From: a virus
Strand: one strand, 5' to 3'
Length of the DNA stretch: 47,966 nt
IMG/VR virus record: IMGVR_UViG_3300042991_000223
Span: 1-47,966 of that record
Part shown: one piece after another, positions 1-7,879 of the stretch
How the letters are laid out: the number at the start of each line of letters is the position of its first letter
How positions within the stretch are numbered: the stretch's first letter is position 1
Translations under genes and position numbers: made by a program
Notes under the pieces: model-generated
Told to the model about the DNA's origin: nothing
Database searches by the model: none
What the model saw: only the letters and a program-made list of their open reading frames with translations

Positions 1-280
1 CAGCACTCATTTCCGTACCAGTTGGCAAGGTTGCCGTACCAGCACCGGTTACTGACGTATGGATAACGATACCGCCTAAGATTTGGGCAATCGTTGGGGT
101 AGCATTTTGAGCGTCAATATTGGTAATGGTTTGGTTTAACACGGGGTTAGGCATCACTGGTATACCTGTCTGAGTGACAGCACCAGTAACCGTTAATGTT
201 CCACCAATAGTTACGTTCTTGTCGGTGTTTAAGCCGTCAATTTTAACTACTGGTACATAGTTTTCAATCTTTAATGACAT
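1..280 (-). CDS. Small virion-associated protein, copy 1 (C-terminus cut by window edge)
   Basis: The start codon is at 280-278 and the reading frame runs off the left edge after 93 codons. The visible protein begins MSLKIENYVP and is nearly identical to the N-terminal part of the complete 159-aa protein at 41640-42119. It lies just downstream of the decoration-like gene, separated by a G6/C6 hairpin. The sequence is Thr/Ala/Val/Gly-rich and beta-prone, typical of small capsid- or tail-surface proteins. The exact role is unknown. Confidence 0.7.
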   Translation of the reverse strand, partial: MSLKIENYVPVVKIDGLNTDKNVTIGGTLTVTGAVTQTGIPVMPNPVLNQTITNIDAQNATPTIAQILGGIVIHTSVTGAGTATLPTGTEMSA

Positions 281-303
281 AAATTATTCCTTAATGGGTT
301 TTT

Positions 304-319
304 GGGGGGCGTACCCCCC
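304..319 (-). other. G6/C6 hairpin between two virion genes
   Basis: Six G and six C flank a 4-base loop (cgta), giving a perfect GC stem in the 64-base gap between 345 and 280. On the minus strand it is followed by AAAAACCC, so it could act as a weak terminator or as a stabilising hairpin that sets the ratio of the two flanking proteins. The other haplotype keeps the stem near 42142-42157. Confidence 0.5.
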
Positions 320-344
320 ACCCTGTTTGTAAAGTTACTATATT

Positions 345-1070
345 TTATTGGTCAATTGTTAAGTAAGCACTTCGGTATTCAGTGTCTACTAAGGCTTCTG
401 AAGCAACACCAATTTGGTGTTCGCCAGCAGCGTCTAATGCTTCAACAGCTCCGACTGTACTTGAGCCGATTGTAAGAGCCAAGCCCTTGGCAACCGCTTC
501 ATCAGCTAATACTGCACACTCGCCACCAGTTTGTAACCAACCATAGTAAGCATTTGTAATGCTCACATTTGGTACACCAACTGCTTGGTCAGCTTGGTCA
601 GCAATGGAGATTAATACTCCACTCCAAGGGTTAGCCTTTAAAGTGATTTCAGAAGTTGAAGCTACCAAAGCTACTTCTATTGGGTCTACTAATCTGACCT
701 CTAGAGGTAAGCTACCAGCATTGGCAGAGTGACCATCAATTAAGTAGTTGATACCTTCGCCTGTTGCGTCATTTACAACAAGATAACCATCTTTATACTG
801 GTCGGCTGTAACTGCCGTAGCACCTATAGTCGCAGTCACTTTTGTTACACCAGCTGCAACATTAGCGTCTACTGCTATATTGGTGTGATGAGCAACTAAG
901 TCTCCATCAATACAAAGTTTGCCGGGGGCAAGCGTTACACCGCCAGCTAGAGCGTATCGGTAGATACGTCCGTCACGTGTGAATCCTTTAGTACCTAGAG
1001 GAAGCTCTTTTGTTGAACTAATGTCTCTAAAGTCTTGTGCGTACACTACACTATTGGCTGTTAGACCCAT
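345..1070 (-). CDS. Capsid decoration/stabilising-type protein, copy 1
   Basis: A 241-aa protein immediately downstream of the major capsid gene, with a good ribosome site (AGGAGAAAAT before ATG). It is rich in Ala, Val, Thr and Gly, with no membrane segment and a well-conserved C-terminal half (ending LTIDQ). Position after the coat gene and composition suggest a head decoration or cement protein of the DUF2190-like kind; I cannot confirm the family by eye. The homologue at 42183-42905 is 240 aa and differs mainly in the middle. It presumably binds the outer capsid surface. Confidence 0.6.
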   Translation of the reverse strand: MGLTANSVVYAQDFRDISSTKELPLGTKGFTRDGRIYRYALAGGVTLAPGKLCIDGDLVAHHTNIAVDANVAAGVTKVTATIGATAVTADQYKDGYLVVNDATGEGINYLIDGHSANAGSLPLEVRLVDPIEVALVASTSEITLKANPWSGVLISIADQADQAVGVPNVSITNAYYGWLQTGGECAVLADEAVAKGLALTIGSSTVGAVEALDAAGEHQIGVASEALVDTEYRSAYLTIDQ

Positions 1071-1088
1071 AATATTTTCTCCTTATCG

Positions 1089-2159
1089 TTAAACTGTTGA
1101 TATTCCAGTCAGCTTGCCATGTCTGCGAGTTGAACCAGAGATTAAGTTGCCGAGCATAATGAACTGGCCGATTTGTGCATACTGGTTGTATGGTTTGTCG
1201 AAGCCACTCCATTGGATTGGATAACTCTTTTGATATTCGCTGTAAACTGAATCTACCCCAGCGTTGTTGACTTTGTAAGAAGTCAGACCAACACCTTGCA
1301 GGCTGTACCAGTTGATGTACTCTTCGTTTAAGAAGAACATAGCACCGCTATCGCACTTTTCGTCAGCTACGATTGGTATGCCTCTCCAACATAGAGCTTC
1401 AAATCCGTAGTTGCCTTTTAGAGATTCTTGGTCTTTAAAGGTTACACCGGGTTTGCTATAGGTCGTGATATTAACACGGCTTAGAGCGTCATAGTTGGCT
1501 GTTATTGTTGGCTGGAATAGACTTTCCATCAAGTCAAAGACTGTCTCAGTCGTGACTATAATTGATGGTCGTTGGCGTTTGCTGGAAGCTGCCGAAGCAC
1601 CTCTCATGATTGTAGCTATGTTAGCAAAACTTACTGCACCACCGCCAGCTGCTGCGACTGTTGAGTTAAGCATTGGGTAAGTAGTACGAGAAAGACCTGC
1701 GTAGGTACTAGTGTTGCCACCAGCGTCCACAATTCCACCAAGTCCTAAGAAATCATCTCCAACACCAATTCCGTAAAGCTGGTCTCCCATACTGTCAAGC
1801 ATGGCGTTCTGGCTCTCTTCTAAGGTAATTTTGATAAGGTCTAGAACTTCACCATCAGTCTTATTAAGACTTGCTTCACCGCCAGCTACCGATACGTTTT
1901 GGTAGAACTGAGCATGTGAAAAGGTTTGGCGAACCCTTGTATCTTGCAGTGCTGTGTCAAAGTTGCCGACACCGCTAAATGTGCCACCTGTGGTTGGTTT
2001 GGCAAACTGCAATGGAATAAGTATTTGTCTACCACTCCATTTTTTAGTCTCACGCATGAACAAGCGAGACATGAAGACGTTGCTATTTAATACTCCGTCA
2101 ATAGACGCAGGTACATAGCTCTCTTCTGTGATTGATATTACTCTGTTTGATAGAGCCAT
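1089..2159 (-). CDS. Major capsid protein, copy 1
   Basis: A 356-aa protein placed between scaffold and decoration genes, the standard site of the coat gene. It begins MALSNRVISITEE and lacks membrane segments or low complexity. By hand alignment it differs from copy 2 (42924-43994) at about 27 of 356 residues, without gaps; changes cluster near residues 165-190, which may be a surface-exposed loop. An HK97-type fold is assumed from context (scaffold, portal and GpA-type terminase), not proven by motif. Ribosome site AAAGGAG is 7 bases from ATG. It has its own promoter at 2226-2254. Confidence 0.85.
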   Translation of the reverse strand: MALSNRVISITEESYVPASIDGVLNSNVFMSRLFMRETKKWSGRQILIPLQFAKPTTGGTFSGVGNFDTALQDTRVRQTFSHAQFYQNVSVAGGEASLNKTDGEVLDLIKITLEESQNAMLDSMGDQLYGIGVGDDFLGLGGIVDAGGNTSTYAGLSRTTYPMLNSTVAAAGGGAVSFANIATIMRGASAASSKRQRPSIIVTTETVFDLMESLFQPTITANYDALSRVNITTYSKPGVTFKDQESLKGNYGFEALCWRGIPIVADEKCDSGAMFFLNEEYINWYSLQGVGLTSYKVNNAGVDSVYSEYQKSYPIQWSGFDKPYNQYAQIGQFIMLGNLISGSTRRHGKLTGISTV

Positions 2160-2191
2160 CTTTCATCTCCTTTTACTTATTAAATTAAAAA

Positions 2192-2213
2192 CCCCTCGTC
2201 CAATGCCGAAGGG
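2192..2213 (-). other. 5' leader hairpin of capsid gene, copy 1
   Basis: On the minus strand CCCTTCG pairs with CGAGGG around a short loop, followed by GTTTTT. It resembles a terminator, yet it starts only a few bases after the predicted start site of the promoter at 2226-2254. It therefore lies at the very 5' end of the capsid transcript, where it could stop read-through from the scaffold gene and also protect the capsid mRNA. The counterpart at 44023-44043 keeps the pairing with different bases. Confidence 0.6.
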
Positions 2214-2225
2214 CTAATTGTTAGT

Positions 2226-2254
2226 AACATAGCACAAATTGTCTGTTTTTTCAA
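2226..2254 (-). promoter_or_regulatory. Capsid-gene promoter, copy 1
   Basis: On the minus strand TTGAAA and TATGTT are separated by 17 bases, with TGC before the -10 (extended -10). It lies just after the scaffold stop codon. The other haplotype keeps the layout (TTGCAA, 17 bases, TGC-TATGTT at 44056-44084) while the spacer has diverged, which supports function. It would give the coat protein its own high-level transcript. Confidence 0.65.
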
Positions 2255-2260
2255 GGGGTA

Positions 2261-3082
2261 CTAGAGAGAGCCAAGCACTTTAGCATGCACATCATCTAGG
2301 CTAACACCTCTTGGTGGAGCTTCAATAGTTCTACCCTGAGTTTTGGGGTCGGTGGCTACACCAGAACCGCTACCCATAACTTTAGAACCAGCTTTTTTCT
2401 TGGCCACTACCTCTTCTTGTTTCTTCTTTTCTACTTCGTCTTCTCTATGTCGGTACTCATAAATCTCATAAGCATGGGTAAAGCTATCAATTCTGCGTCC
2501 AGCTTCTAGTTCTTCTCCCATCAGTGCAAAAACCTTGTCGGCCTTGTCTTTTTCAATCTTAAGCTCAGCAATTTCCTTGTCCCAGCCATCTTGCATGGCC
2601 TTGATACTAGCTTCACGTTCAGTCTTGGCATTTAGTTCTTCAACAGATTTTAAATCATCTTGGCGATTCTTCTCTAAGACTGCCATATCAGCAACAAAAA
2701 TCCCCCATGATTTATAGGTCTCTGGTTCAAAGTCATCTGGTACTTCGTCTAGGCTCGCGAACTCATGGGTTTTGCCATCTGAGTCTTTAACGCTTATTTT
2801 CTGGGGAGCTGGGGGTGTATCATCTGCCTTAATATCTTCTTTGGGTTTAACCTCTTCCTCATCATCTGAATCTTGTTCTTCTTCGTCCTCGTCATTTGCT
2901 TTCAATTCCTCATCATCTGAATCTTGTTCTTCTTCGTCCTCGTCATTTGCTTTCAATTCCTCTTCTTCAAGCAAGCGTTGGGCTTTGGCGTGTTCAGCTT
3001 CTAAATCAGTAGGTGTTGCCACCACCTCTTCTTTTTTATCGTCCTCTTTTTTTATTTCGTCTTGGTTAGGTGTGTCCGTCAT
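2261..3082 (-). CDS. Scaffolding protein, copy 1
   Basis: A 273-aa, highly charged protein between portal and coat genes. The N-terminal third is a run of Asp/Glu with Lys; the middle (about residues 130-235) is Lys/Glu-rich and probably helical or coiled coil; the C-terminus (GVSLDDVHAKVLGSL) is the part best kept in copy 2 and may bind the coat. This is the usual build of a podovirus scaffold that guides procapsid assembly and is then lost. It contains an exact 17-residue tandem duplication absent from copy 2. Ribosome site AGGAG is about 10 bases upstream. Confidence 0.75.
   Translation of the reverse strand: MTDTPNQDEIKKEDDKKEEVVATPTDLEAEHAKAQRLLEEEELKANDEDEEEQDSDDEELKANDEDEEEQDSDDEEEVKPKEDIKADDTPPAPQKISVKDSDGKTHEFASLDEVPDDFEPETYKSWGIFVADMAVLEKNRQDDLKSVEELNAKTEREASIKAMQDGWDKEIAELKIEKDKADKVFALMGEELEAGRRIDSFTHAYEIYEYRHREDEVEKKKQEEVVAKKKAGSKVMGSGSGVATDPKTQGRTIEAPPRGVSLDDVHAKVLGSL
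2855..2962. repeat. 51-bp tandem duplication inside scaffold gene
   Basis: Two adjacent perfect 51-bp units (starting 2855 and 2906, with a few further matching bases) encode a repeated 17-residue acidic block, ELKANDEDEEEQDSDDE. The reading frame is kept. Copy 2 has no such repeat and a different acidic stretch, so this looks like a recent slippage duplication in a length-tolerant region. Confidence 0.9.
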
Positions 3083-3120
3083 TGGGCTTATTCTCCTAAT
3101 TACTTTATTACTTTAATAGT

Positions 3121-5202
3121 TTACATCATTTTAGGTTTTGGCTTGCCTGATTCTTTACTTGCTTGTGGTTTAGTTTGGTCGGCATTGTAGTTTACTTCGC
3201 CAGTCTTAGTAGGAGCTACTGGAGTGGCTTGGTTGTCTTGGGGTGGCATAGCCTGATTAGCTACCTGTTGCTGTTCAGCTTCTTTCTGAGCAACTGCGTC
3301 TAATTCTTCCTGAGTCGGCATTTGAGTCATCAGAGCTTCAAGTTGGACTTGAGCTTGCTGTTGAGCCATACGCAAGTACTCAATGTAGTACTGCTTAGAT
3401 TTCTCAGATTGTTTAGCAAAGTCTCCTGTGGCCATATAATTGTTCATGAACTTGAAGTACGTGCCATCATATTCGTCACGTGGTAGTGGGACTTCTTCGG
3501 CATTAAGTATCTGTATATCCTTAAAGGCCGCTCGGCTAAACTCTTCTTCTTTAACGTTCTGCATGAACTGGTCGGGACTGGCGGTATAAAGCATAAAGCG
3601 TTCTAACATCTTCTTAGGAGATGGCATATTACCACCATTAGCGACTTCATAAACGGTTAATGGGTCAATCATGTTCTTAGATACTAGGTCTGAGACCCAC
3701 TTTTGTTGTGAACCTTTGGAGATAGGTTGGGTTGAACCAGCTTGGACTGAGACATCAATACCATCTTCAATCAGGTCAGAGTTTAAGATTATAAAGTCAA
3801 ACTGGCCGTCTTCGCCAACCGCTTTAAAGTAGTGGTCTTCGGTGTAATAGACCTTAAACATCTGAAGTAAATAGCGGTAGAACTTGGTGGCCATCTTTTC
3901 AACAGCACGTCCAACCTCGTCCATGCGAGTGTAATCTTGCTGTTGCTGAAGCTTATCTTGGCCAAGAGTGACGTTTTTGGAAGATTCGCCCCTAGATATA
4001 TCATGTGTACCAAAGATGTTATCAATGGCATAACGTAGGTCGTTTTTATCCTCTATCACGTAATTGGGTAGTTGAGGTGGAGAGATTCGTGCCATTGCAC
4101 TTCTAACGTCCCCTTTAACTCCTACTTTTTCATCTGGCGAACCAATTAGTTTGGAGATGTCTTCTTTAGTAATCATTGTGGTATTAAATACCATGCCACT
4201 ACCTGATTGGTCAGCGTTCTCCATAATCTGAAAACCACGCTTGTCTAGAATATTTTGTAAGGGTGCGGCTTGTTCCATCATAGAGGTTTGGTCAATGTAT
4301 GAAGAGCCATCATTCAACCAGTTAATACCAATAAAAGGCGGTTCGGGGTTATCAAGTAGGTTAGCGGTTCTTCCCTTTTTAGCGTCATAATTCCAGTTAG
4401 GGTTCTTTTCTTTATGGATAATGTTCGCAAAGTGTTCGTCTGCTACACATAGACCTGACATCAACTTAGAGCCTTCAAAGTACTTAAACCAAACTTCCCA
4501 TACAGTAATTTTTCTAGATAGCTGGGTCTTATAAGCTACTAGATTACCTTTAGAGTCTCTGCGATTAACGCCTAAGATTTCATAAATAACCTGTTGGGAC
4601 TCAGGGAACATAGCTAAAAGCTCTTCGCCAGTCTTGTTTTTAATCCTTTGAGCTATAAATCGGGGGATTTCGTTCATCTTAGCGTCTTTATCTACAATAA
4701 TATCGGCTGGATCTATGGATTCTGAGACTACATCTCCGAACTCGCCAATACTGGGGTCAAAGCGAAGTTTAATAAACCCAGCTCTTTTTAGAAGCAGGTT
4801 TCTAACTTGGAGTCTAAATAAGTCAGATATTTGGTACTTCTCAGCGTAGGCTTCAACAGATTTAGTAACATCTTTAGCAATCTGCATTGAGACCATCGTG
4901 TCTTGGGCTGGCATAATCTCAGGCTGGGCTATTCGTGAGTTACAAACAGAGACAATCGTTTCAACCGAGACAAAGGCTCGGTTTTCTTGATACATGTTAC
5001 CCTCTTGGTAATCATAAATATCTTTATCTGCCCAGTGATTAGGTAGCCACATATTCATATTGGAGCGTCTAATAGATTTTAGTTTTTGGGTATCTTCCCA
5101 ATAGACGGTAGATTCTTCTATTGGTTTTTTGAGTAAAGTTAAAATGTCGCTATCTGAGAGTTCTAGTGCGAAGGCTGCTCCTGATTCGTCTTCTAAATCC
5201 AT
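3121..5202 (-). CDS. Portal protein, copy 1
   Basis: A 693-aa protein between terminase and scaffold genes. Length, position and content match the long P22-like podovirus portals: an N-terminal domain with many Trp/Asn residues, a central conserved block around GTHDISRG and QQDYTRMDE, and a Gln-rich, proline-ending C-terminal tail (about residues 610-693) like the barrel or crown end. It forms the dodecameric ring through which DNA is packaged and ejected. Copy 2 (44917-46980, 687 aa) is collinear with scattered changes and a shorter tail. The start has a strong site (AAGGGGATAAC before ATG). Confidence 0.8.
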   Translation of the reverse strand: MDLEDESGAAFALELSDSDILTLLKKPIEESTVYWEDTQKLKSIRRSNMNMWLPNHWADKDIYDYQEGNMYQENRAFVSVETIVSVCNSRIAQPEIMPAQDTMVSMQIAKDVTKSVEAYAEKYQISDLFRLQVRNLLLKRAGFIKLRFDPSIGEFGDVVSESIDPADIIVDKDAKMNEIPRFIAQRIKNKTGEELLAMFPESQQVIYEILGVNRRDSKGNLVAYKTQLSRKITVWEVWFKYFEGSKLMSGLCVADEHFANIIHKEKNPNWNYDAKKGRTANLLDNPEPPFIGINWLNDGSSYIDQTSMMEQAAPLQNILDKRGFQIMENADQSGSGMVFNTTMITKEDISKLIGSPDEKVGVKGDVRSAMARISPPQLPNYVIEDKNDLRYAIDNIFGTHDISRGESSKNVTLGQDKLQQQQDYTRMDEVGRAVEKMATKFYRYLLQMFKVYYTEDHYFKAVGEDGQFDFIILNSDLIEDGIDVSVQAGSTQPISKGSQQKWVSDLVSKNMIDPLTVYEVANGGNMPSPKKMLERFMLYTASPDQFMQNVKEEEFSRAAFKDIQILNAEEVPLPRDEYDGTYFKFMNNYMATGDFAKQSEKSKQYYIEYLRMAQQQAQVQLEALMTQMPTQEELDAVAQKEAEQQQVANQAMPPQDNQATPVAPTKTGEVNYNADQTKPQASKESGKPKPKMM

Positions 5203-5251
5203 ATTGGTTATCCCCTTAAAAAGTTACGTCCGACTGGGGCTACTTAAAGTC

Positions 5252-5260
5252 ATTATACCA
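5252..5260 (-). promoter_or_regulatory. Extended -10 promoter before portal gene, copy 1
   Basis: TGG-TATAAT on the minus strand, about 50 bases before the portal start. The same TGGTATAAT is kept in copy 2 (47029-47037) although flanking bases differ. No good -35 is visible. The leader that follows can fold (GACT...AGTC here; GGGG...CCCC in copy 2), matching the promoter-plus-hairpin layout seen elsewhere in the late region. Confidence 0.55.
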
Positions 5261-5298
5261 CGCCCGAACTATATCTGTACCCCAAGAAAAGTTTGCGA

Positions 5299-5574
5299 TT
5301 AGATTACTACGTTTACAACAGTAGCATTAACTACCATACGATAATTGGCCTTGCATAGTTTACAACGTATATTGATAGCTATGCCAAAATCTTCTACATC
5401 TAGCGGTATATCAATAATTTTATCTATTCTACCTTTGAAATCGCATATAGTCCGCTTGCAAAACATACAACTAAGCTTATCTACCTGACCTTTATGGTTA
5501 TTTACTAAATAGACTGTGATGGGTGGGTCTTCGCTTCTATCACGCTTTTGGGTTATTGGGTAATCGCCGTACAT
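5299..5574 (-). CDS. Small zinc-ribbon protein, copy 1
   Basis: A 91-aa protein with two CxxC pairs (CMFC near residue 36, CKLC near residue 72), the mark of a four-Cys zinc ribbon. It sits between the terminase and portal genes in both copies, so it is part of the head module; a role in packaging or in late regulation is possible. The protein is almost unchanged between copies except for its last ten residues, where copy 2 switches to another sequence next to an AP2-domain remnant. Confidence 0.7.
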   Translation of the reverse strand: MYGDYPITQKRDRSEDPPITVYLVNNHKGQVDKLSCMFCKRTICDFKGRIDKIIDIPLDVEDFGIAINIRCKLCKANYRMVVNATVVNVVI

Positions 5575-5705
5575 TATTTAGCCCCCCTTGACAGGTTTTT
5601 ATGTTCTAATATATGAAAAGCCGCTATTTTCGGCACTTGTTTAAGCCCTCTACCCCTGTATTTGACAAGAAAACTTATTATACCATATCCACCTCTGTTA
5701 CTCAT
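5574..5705 (-). CDS. 43-aa basic peptide after terminase, copy 1
   Basis: A short frame begins at ATG 5705-5703 behind a consensus ribosome site (AGGAGG, 7 bases) and ends with TAATG overlapping the start of the zinc-ribbon gene. It encodes a basic peptide (MSNRGGYGIISF...). Copy 2 has a 47-aa counterpart at 47458-47601 that stays open despite compensating one-base shifts. This and the tight coupling argue for real translation. Function unknown. Confidence 0.6.
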   Translation of the reverse strand: MSNRGGYGIISFLVKYRGRGLKQVPKIAAFHILEHKNLSRGAK

Positions 5706-5706
5706 T

Positions 5707-7371
5707 TTATAACCTCCTTTTTCTAGTTGCCCTTATACTTTTTTCTATCAACTGTTCCATGTTGCCAAGTACCGCTCTTACTGACACCTTATCATTATGC
5801 ACCCCATAAGACCGCCTACCCCTGAAATTAGACACGGGTTTTGACGCCACCACACTCCCCCCCTCACCGCTCTTAATTTGGAACGACAAACCAACAGTGT
5901 AATAAGCCAAAGCATGCAACCAGTGGTCAGGACGGTTCGTCTTAGTCTGCCACTTCGCTTTCAATATCCCTCTCGTATCAGGCTCTACTATCCTATAAGC
6001 CTGTTCACAGTGGTAAATCAACTCCTCTAAATCCCTGGGTGTCTGAAAAAACTTAATTTTTTTGGTAGAAATATTAGACGCAACCAAATCCAAAAGTTTA
6101 GTCCTATCAGATTGAAGTACCCCGAACTGCTGGCCCTCCTTCCGCTTTGACACTTCCATAGAAGCCGAATTATCCGCCGAATAATAATGCACAAAAACCC
6201 TCCCCAGATACTTCCTCGCCAACTGCTCTGGCACAGTAAAATCCGGCAAAGCGTCTATCACACAAGTAGCATCGTACAGCTTAATCAGCGTCTCTATATC
6301 CGACCACTCCGAAGACGCCCCATAGGCAAAAATCCCTTGAGGCGTTCCCATAACCCAATGCTTTATCTTACCGCTGTCACAGCCTATCACAACGTCTCTC
6401 TTCTCAACAGACTGCGGTATATTAGCTTCTAATATAGAAGTTCTATTTATCATAAACTCAGAAGCTTGATAGGGAAGTCCTAGAACGAAGTTATGGAAGA
6501 CATCGGTGGACATAGTTTTTTCTTGCTCTATTATTTTTTTTGCTGTAACCCAGGGAATCATCATCTGTGATAACCAGTACCCTCTGCGTGTTCTTCCTTT
6601 ATATTTGGCCACCCACTCCCCCCCCTGCCTGTCTTCATCTGTTAATACCCCACCACAAGAACCACATCTATATACTTGCTTATCCTTATCTACATAGTGT
6701 GCCTTTGTGTGCCTATCCTGCTCATACATCATATACATGTTGTGCTTACACCTGTGACATCTTATGAACCAGTGCTGTTGGTCACTGTCTTGGTATAGCT
6801 CATCTACTCCGAAGCCTGGCAAGCTTGGGTTGCTGAATCGCCAGAACCAGCCCCAGTCTGACGCTTGTAGACGGCTCTGGTACACTGTTAGCACTTGTTG
6901 GTCACTCCTATCGTACTCATCGGCTACAACGAGGTCTGCGGTGGTTGATATGGCCTCTCCTTCATGAAATGAACCTCTAAAGTATATGAATCTATCGCCT
7001 ACCTGTTTTAAGCTGGTGCTGTTGGTATTCTGTACCATTGCTTTAATAACAGGGTTACGCTCTATCATAGGGTTTACCTTAGGTGTTACGAACTCATGGA
7101 CAACGTTTCGGGTAGGTAAGACGTATATAACATTAAGTTTGAGGTAGTTAGCAGCGTGTATACTCTTTAAAATGGCTGCAACGCTCCAGCCAACTTGTGC
7201 TGACTTCATGATTACTTGGTCAGGTGAACAGTCAGAGTACGGTTTAAGCATGAATCTGTGCTTATCAAATTCAAACGGCTTCTGATTCTCATTAATAAAC
7301 TTATTATCTAGTACCCATAAAGCAGGATTGAGTATATGTAACTTAGCTCTTAATTCTTCTCTATCGTTCAC
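5707..7371 (-). CDS. terL: Terminase large subunit (GpA-like)
   Basis: A 554-aa DNA-packaging motor. The ATPase part shows a deviant Walker A (KSAQVGWS, residues 56-63) and Walker B (VVADEYD, acidic pair D151-E152). A Cys4 zinc site follows (CHRC and CGSC), as in GpA-family terminases. The nuclease part has GCDSG, an acidic VIDALPD and DHWLHALAYY near the C-terminus. It cuts concatemers and drives DNA into the procapsid at the portal. The start is GTG at 7371 with no clear ribosome site, right after a terminator. The C-terminal 122 residues of a second copy lie at 47598-47966. Confidence 0.9.
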   Translation of the reverse strand: MNDREELRAKLHILNPALWVLDNKFINENQKPFEFDKHRFMLKPYSDCSPDQVIMKSAQVGWSVAAILKSIHAANYLKLNVIYVLPTRNVVHEFVTPKVNPMIERNPVIKAMVQNTNSTSLKQVGDRFIYFRGSFHEGEAISTTADLVVADEYDRSDQQVLTVYQSRLQASDWGWFWRFSNPSLPGFGVDELYQDSDQQHWFIRCHRCKHNMYMMYEQDRHTKAHYVDKDKQVYRCGSCGGVLTDEDRQGGEWVAKYKGRTRRGYWLSQMMIPWVTAKKIIEQEKTMSTDVFHNFVLGLPYQASEFMINRTSILEANIPQSVEKRDVVIGCDSGKIKHWVMGTPQGIFAYGASSEWSDIETLIKLYDATCVIDALPDFTVPEQLARKYLGRVFVHYYSADNSASMEVSKRKEGQQFGVLQSDRTKLLDLVASNISTKKIKFFQTPRDLEELIYHCEQAYRIVEPDTRGILKAKWQTKTNRPDHWLHALAYYTVGLSFQIKSGEGGSVVASKPVSNFRGRRSYGVHNDKVSVRAVLGNMEQLIEKSIRATRKRRL

Positions 7372-7384
7372 TGTTTTAGTGTAA

Positions 7385-7414
7385 CAAAAAAGAGAGTTAT
7401 ATTGTAATAACTCC
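7385..7414 (-). terminator. Intrinsic terminator before terL
   Basis: On the minus strand GAGTTAT...ATAACTC forms a 7-bp stem around a 6-base loop, followed by TCTTTTTT. It ends transcripts from the small-gene group at 7454-8169 before they reach the large terminase gene, so terL is probably expressed at a low, read-through level or at another time. Confidence 0.75.
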
Positions 7415-7453
7415 CTTTGTTCGCTTTTTGTTCGTAGCCCTAAACTATCCTAC

Positions 7454-7771
7454 TTAAGTGTTCTGTACCATTGTTATCTCTTCTCCCATGTAGTTAATAC
7501 AATCTTTTACTGGGCATAAGCCTTTATAGCAATAGTGTTTGCAAAGGTGTTCTGTCTTATCTTCTTCTGTTCGCATTTCGTTCGCTTTTAATAGATTAGG
7601 GTGCTTTGGTCTTCTAACTCTATCAATCTCTGTTGTTTGTTTCTTCTTGGCGTTTCTTTTCATGCTTCGTTTGTGCCTGTTTAAGTTTGTAGTTAGCCAT
7701 AGGGGTTTATCTTCTATGCCTTGCCATATATTGAAGTCTTTGGCTCTAACATGTATTTGTACCCTGGGCAT
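7454..7771 (-). CDS. Hypothetical basic protein with C-terminal Cys cluster
   Basis: A 105-aa basic protein (many Lys/Arg in residues 30-65) with four Cys in a short span near the C-terminus (C-x3-C-x4-C-x4-C within CKHYCYKGLCPVKDC), which may bind zinc or iron. The start overlaps the stop of the upstream 35-aa membrane peptide (TAATG). It is the last gene before the terminator at 7385-7414. I do not recognise a family. A nucleic-acid-binding role is possible from charge alone. Confidence 0.6.
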   Translation of the reverse strand: MPRVQIHVRAKDFNIWQGIEDKPLWLTTNLNRHKRSMKRNAKKKQTTEIDRVRRPKHPNLLKANEMRTEEDKTEHLCKHYCYKGLCPVKDCINYMGEEITMVQNT

Positions 7772-7878
7772 TATTCGTTATCCTGTATCTGTCCTCTTCT
7801 TGGTATGCCAGTTATCATACAATAACCGGCTGCAATAAAGATTAAAGCTATGCATATATATATCTGTGTATCACTCAT
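7771..7878 (-). CDS. 35-aa single-span membrane peptide
   Basis: MSDTQIYICI starts a short frame with one hydrophobic stretch (about residues 6-24) and a charged tail. The stop overlaps the next start as TAATG, a coupling pattern used across this genome. The ribosome site is weak (GGAATAA). Unknown function. Confidence 0.5.
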   Translation of the reverse strand: MSDTQIYICIALIFIAAGYCMITGIPRRGQIQDNE

Positions 7879-7879
7879 G

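Larger units (their letters stand above)
1..6075. repeat. Left copy of diverged 6-kb structural-module repeat
   Basis: This stretch is homologous, in the same orientation, to 41840-47966. Bases 1-123 match 41840-41962 without a difference; the first substitution is at 124 (t against c at 41963). After that the copies differ at many sites, mostly synonymous in the capsid gene, with small indels (terminase stops at 5707 and 47598 lie 41,891 apart; the left ends lie 41,839 apart). Gene content and order are the same in both. I infer wrap-around assembly of a circular genome of about 41.84 kb through two strain haplotypes, rather than a real duplication. Confidence 0.9.

Noticed and set aside
2772-3116. 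Plus-strand Ser-rich frame opposite the scaffold gene
   Set aside because: It is the complement of the acidic Glu/Asp codons of the scaffold gene and has no ribosome site.
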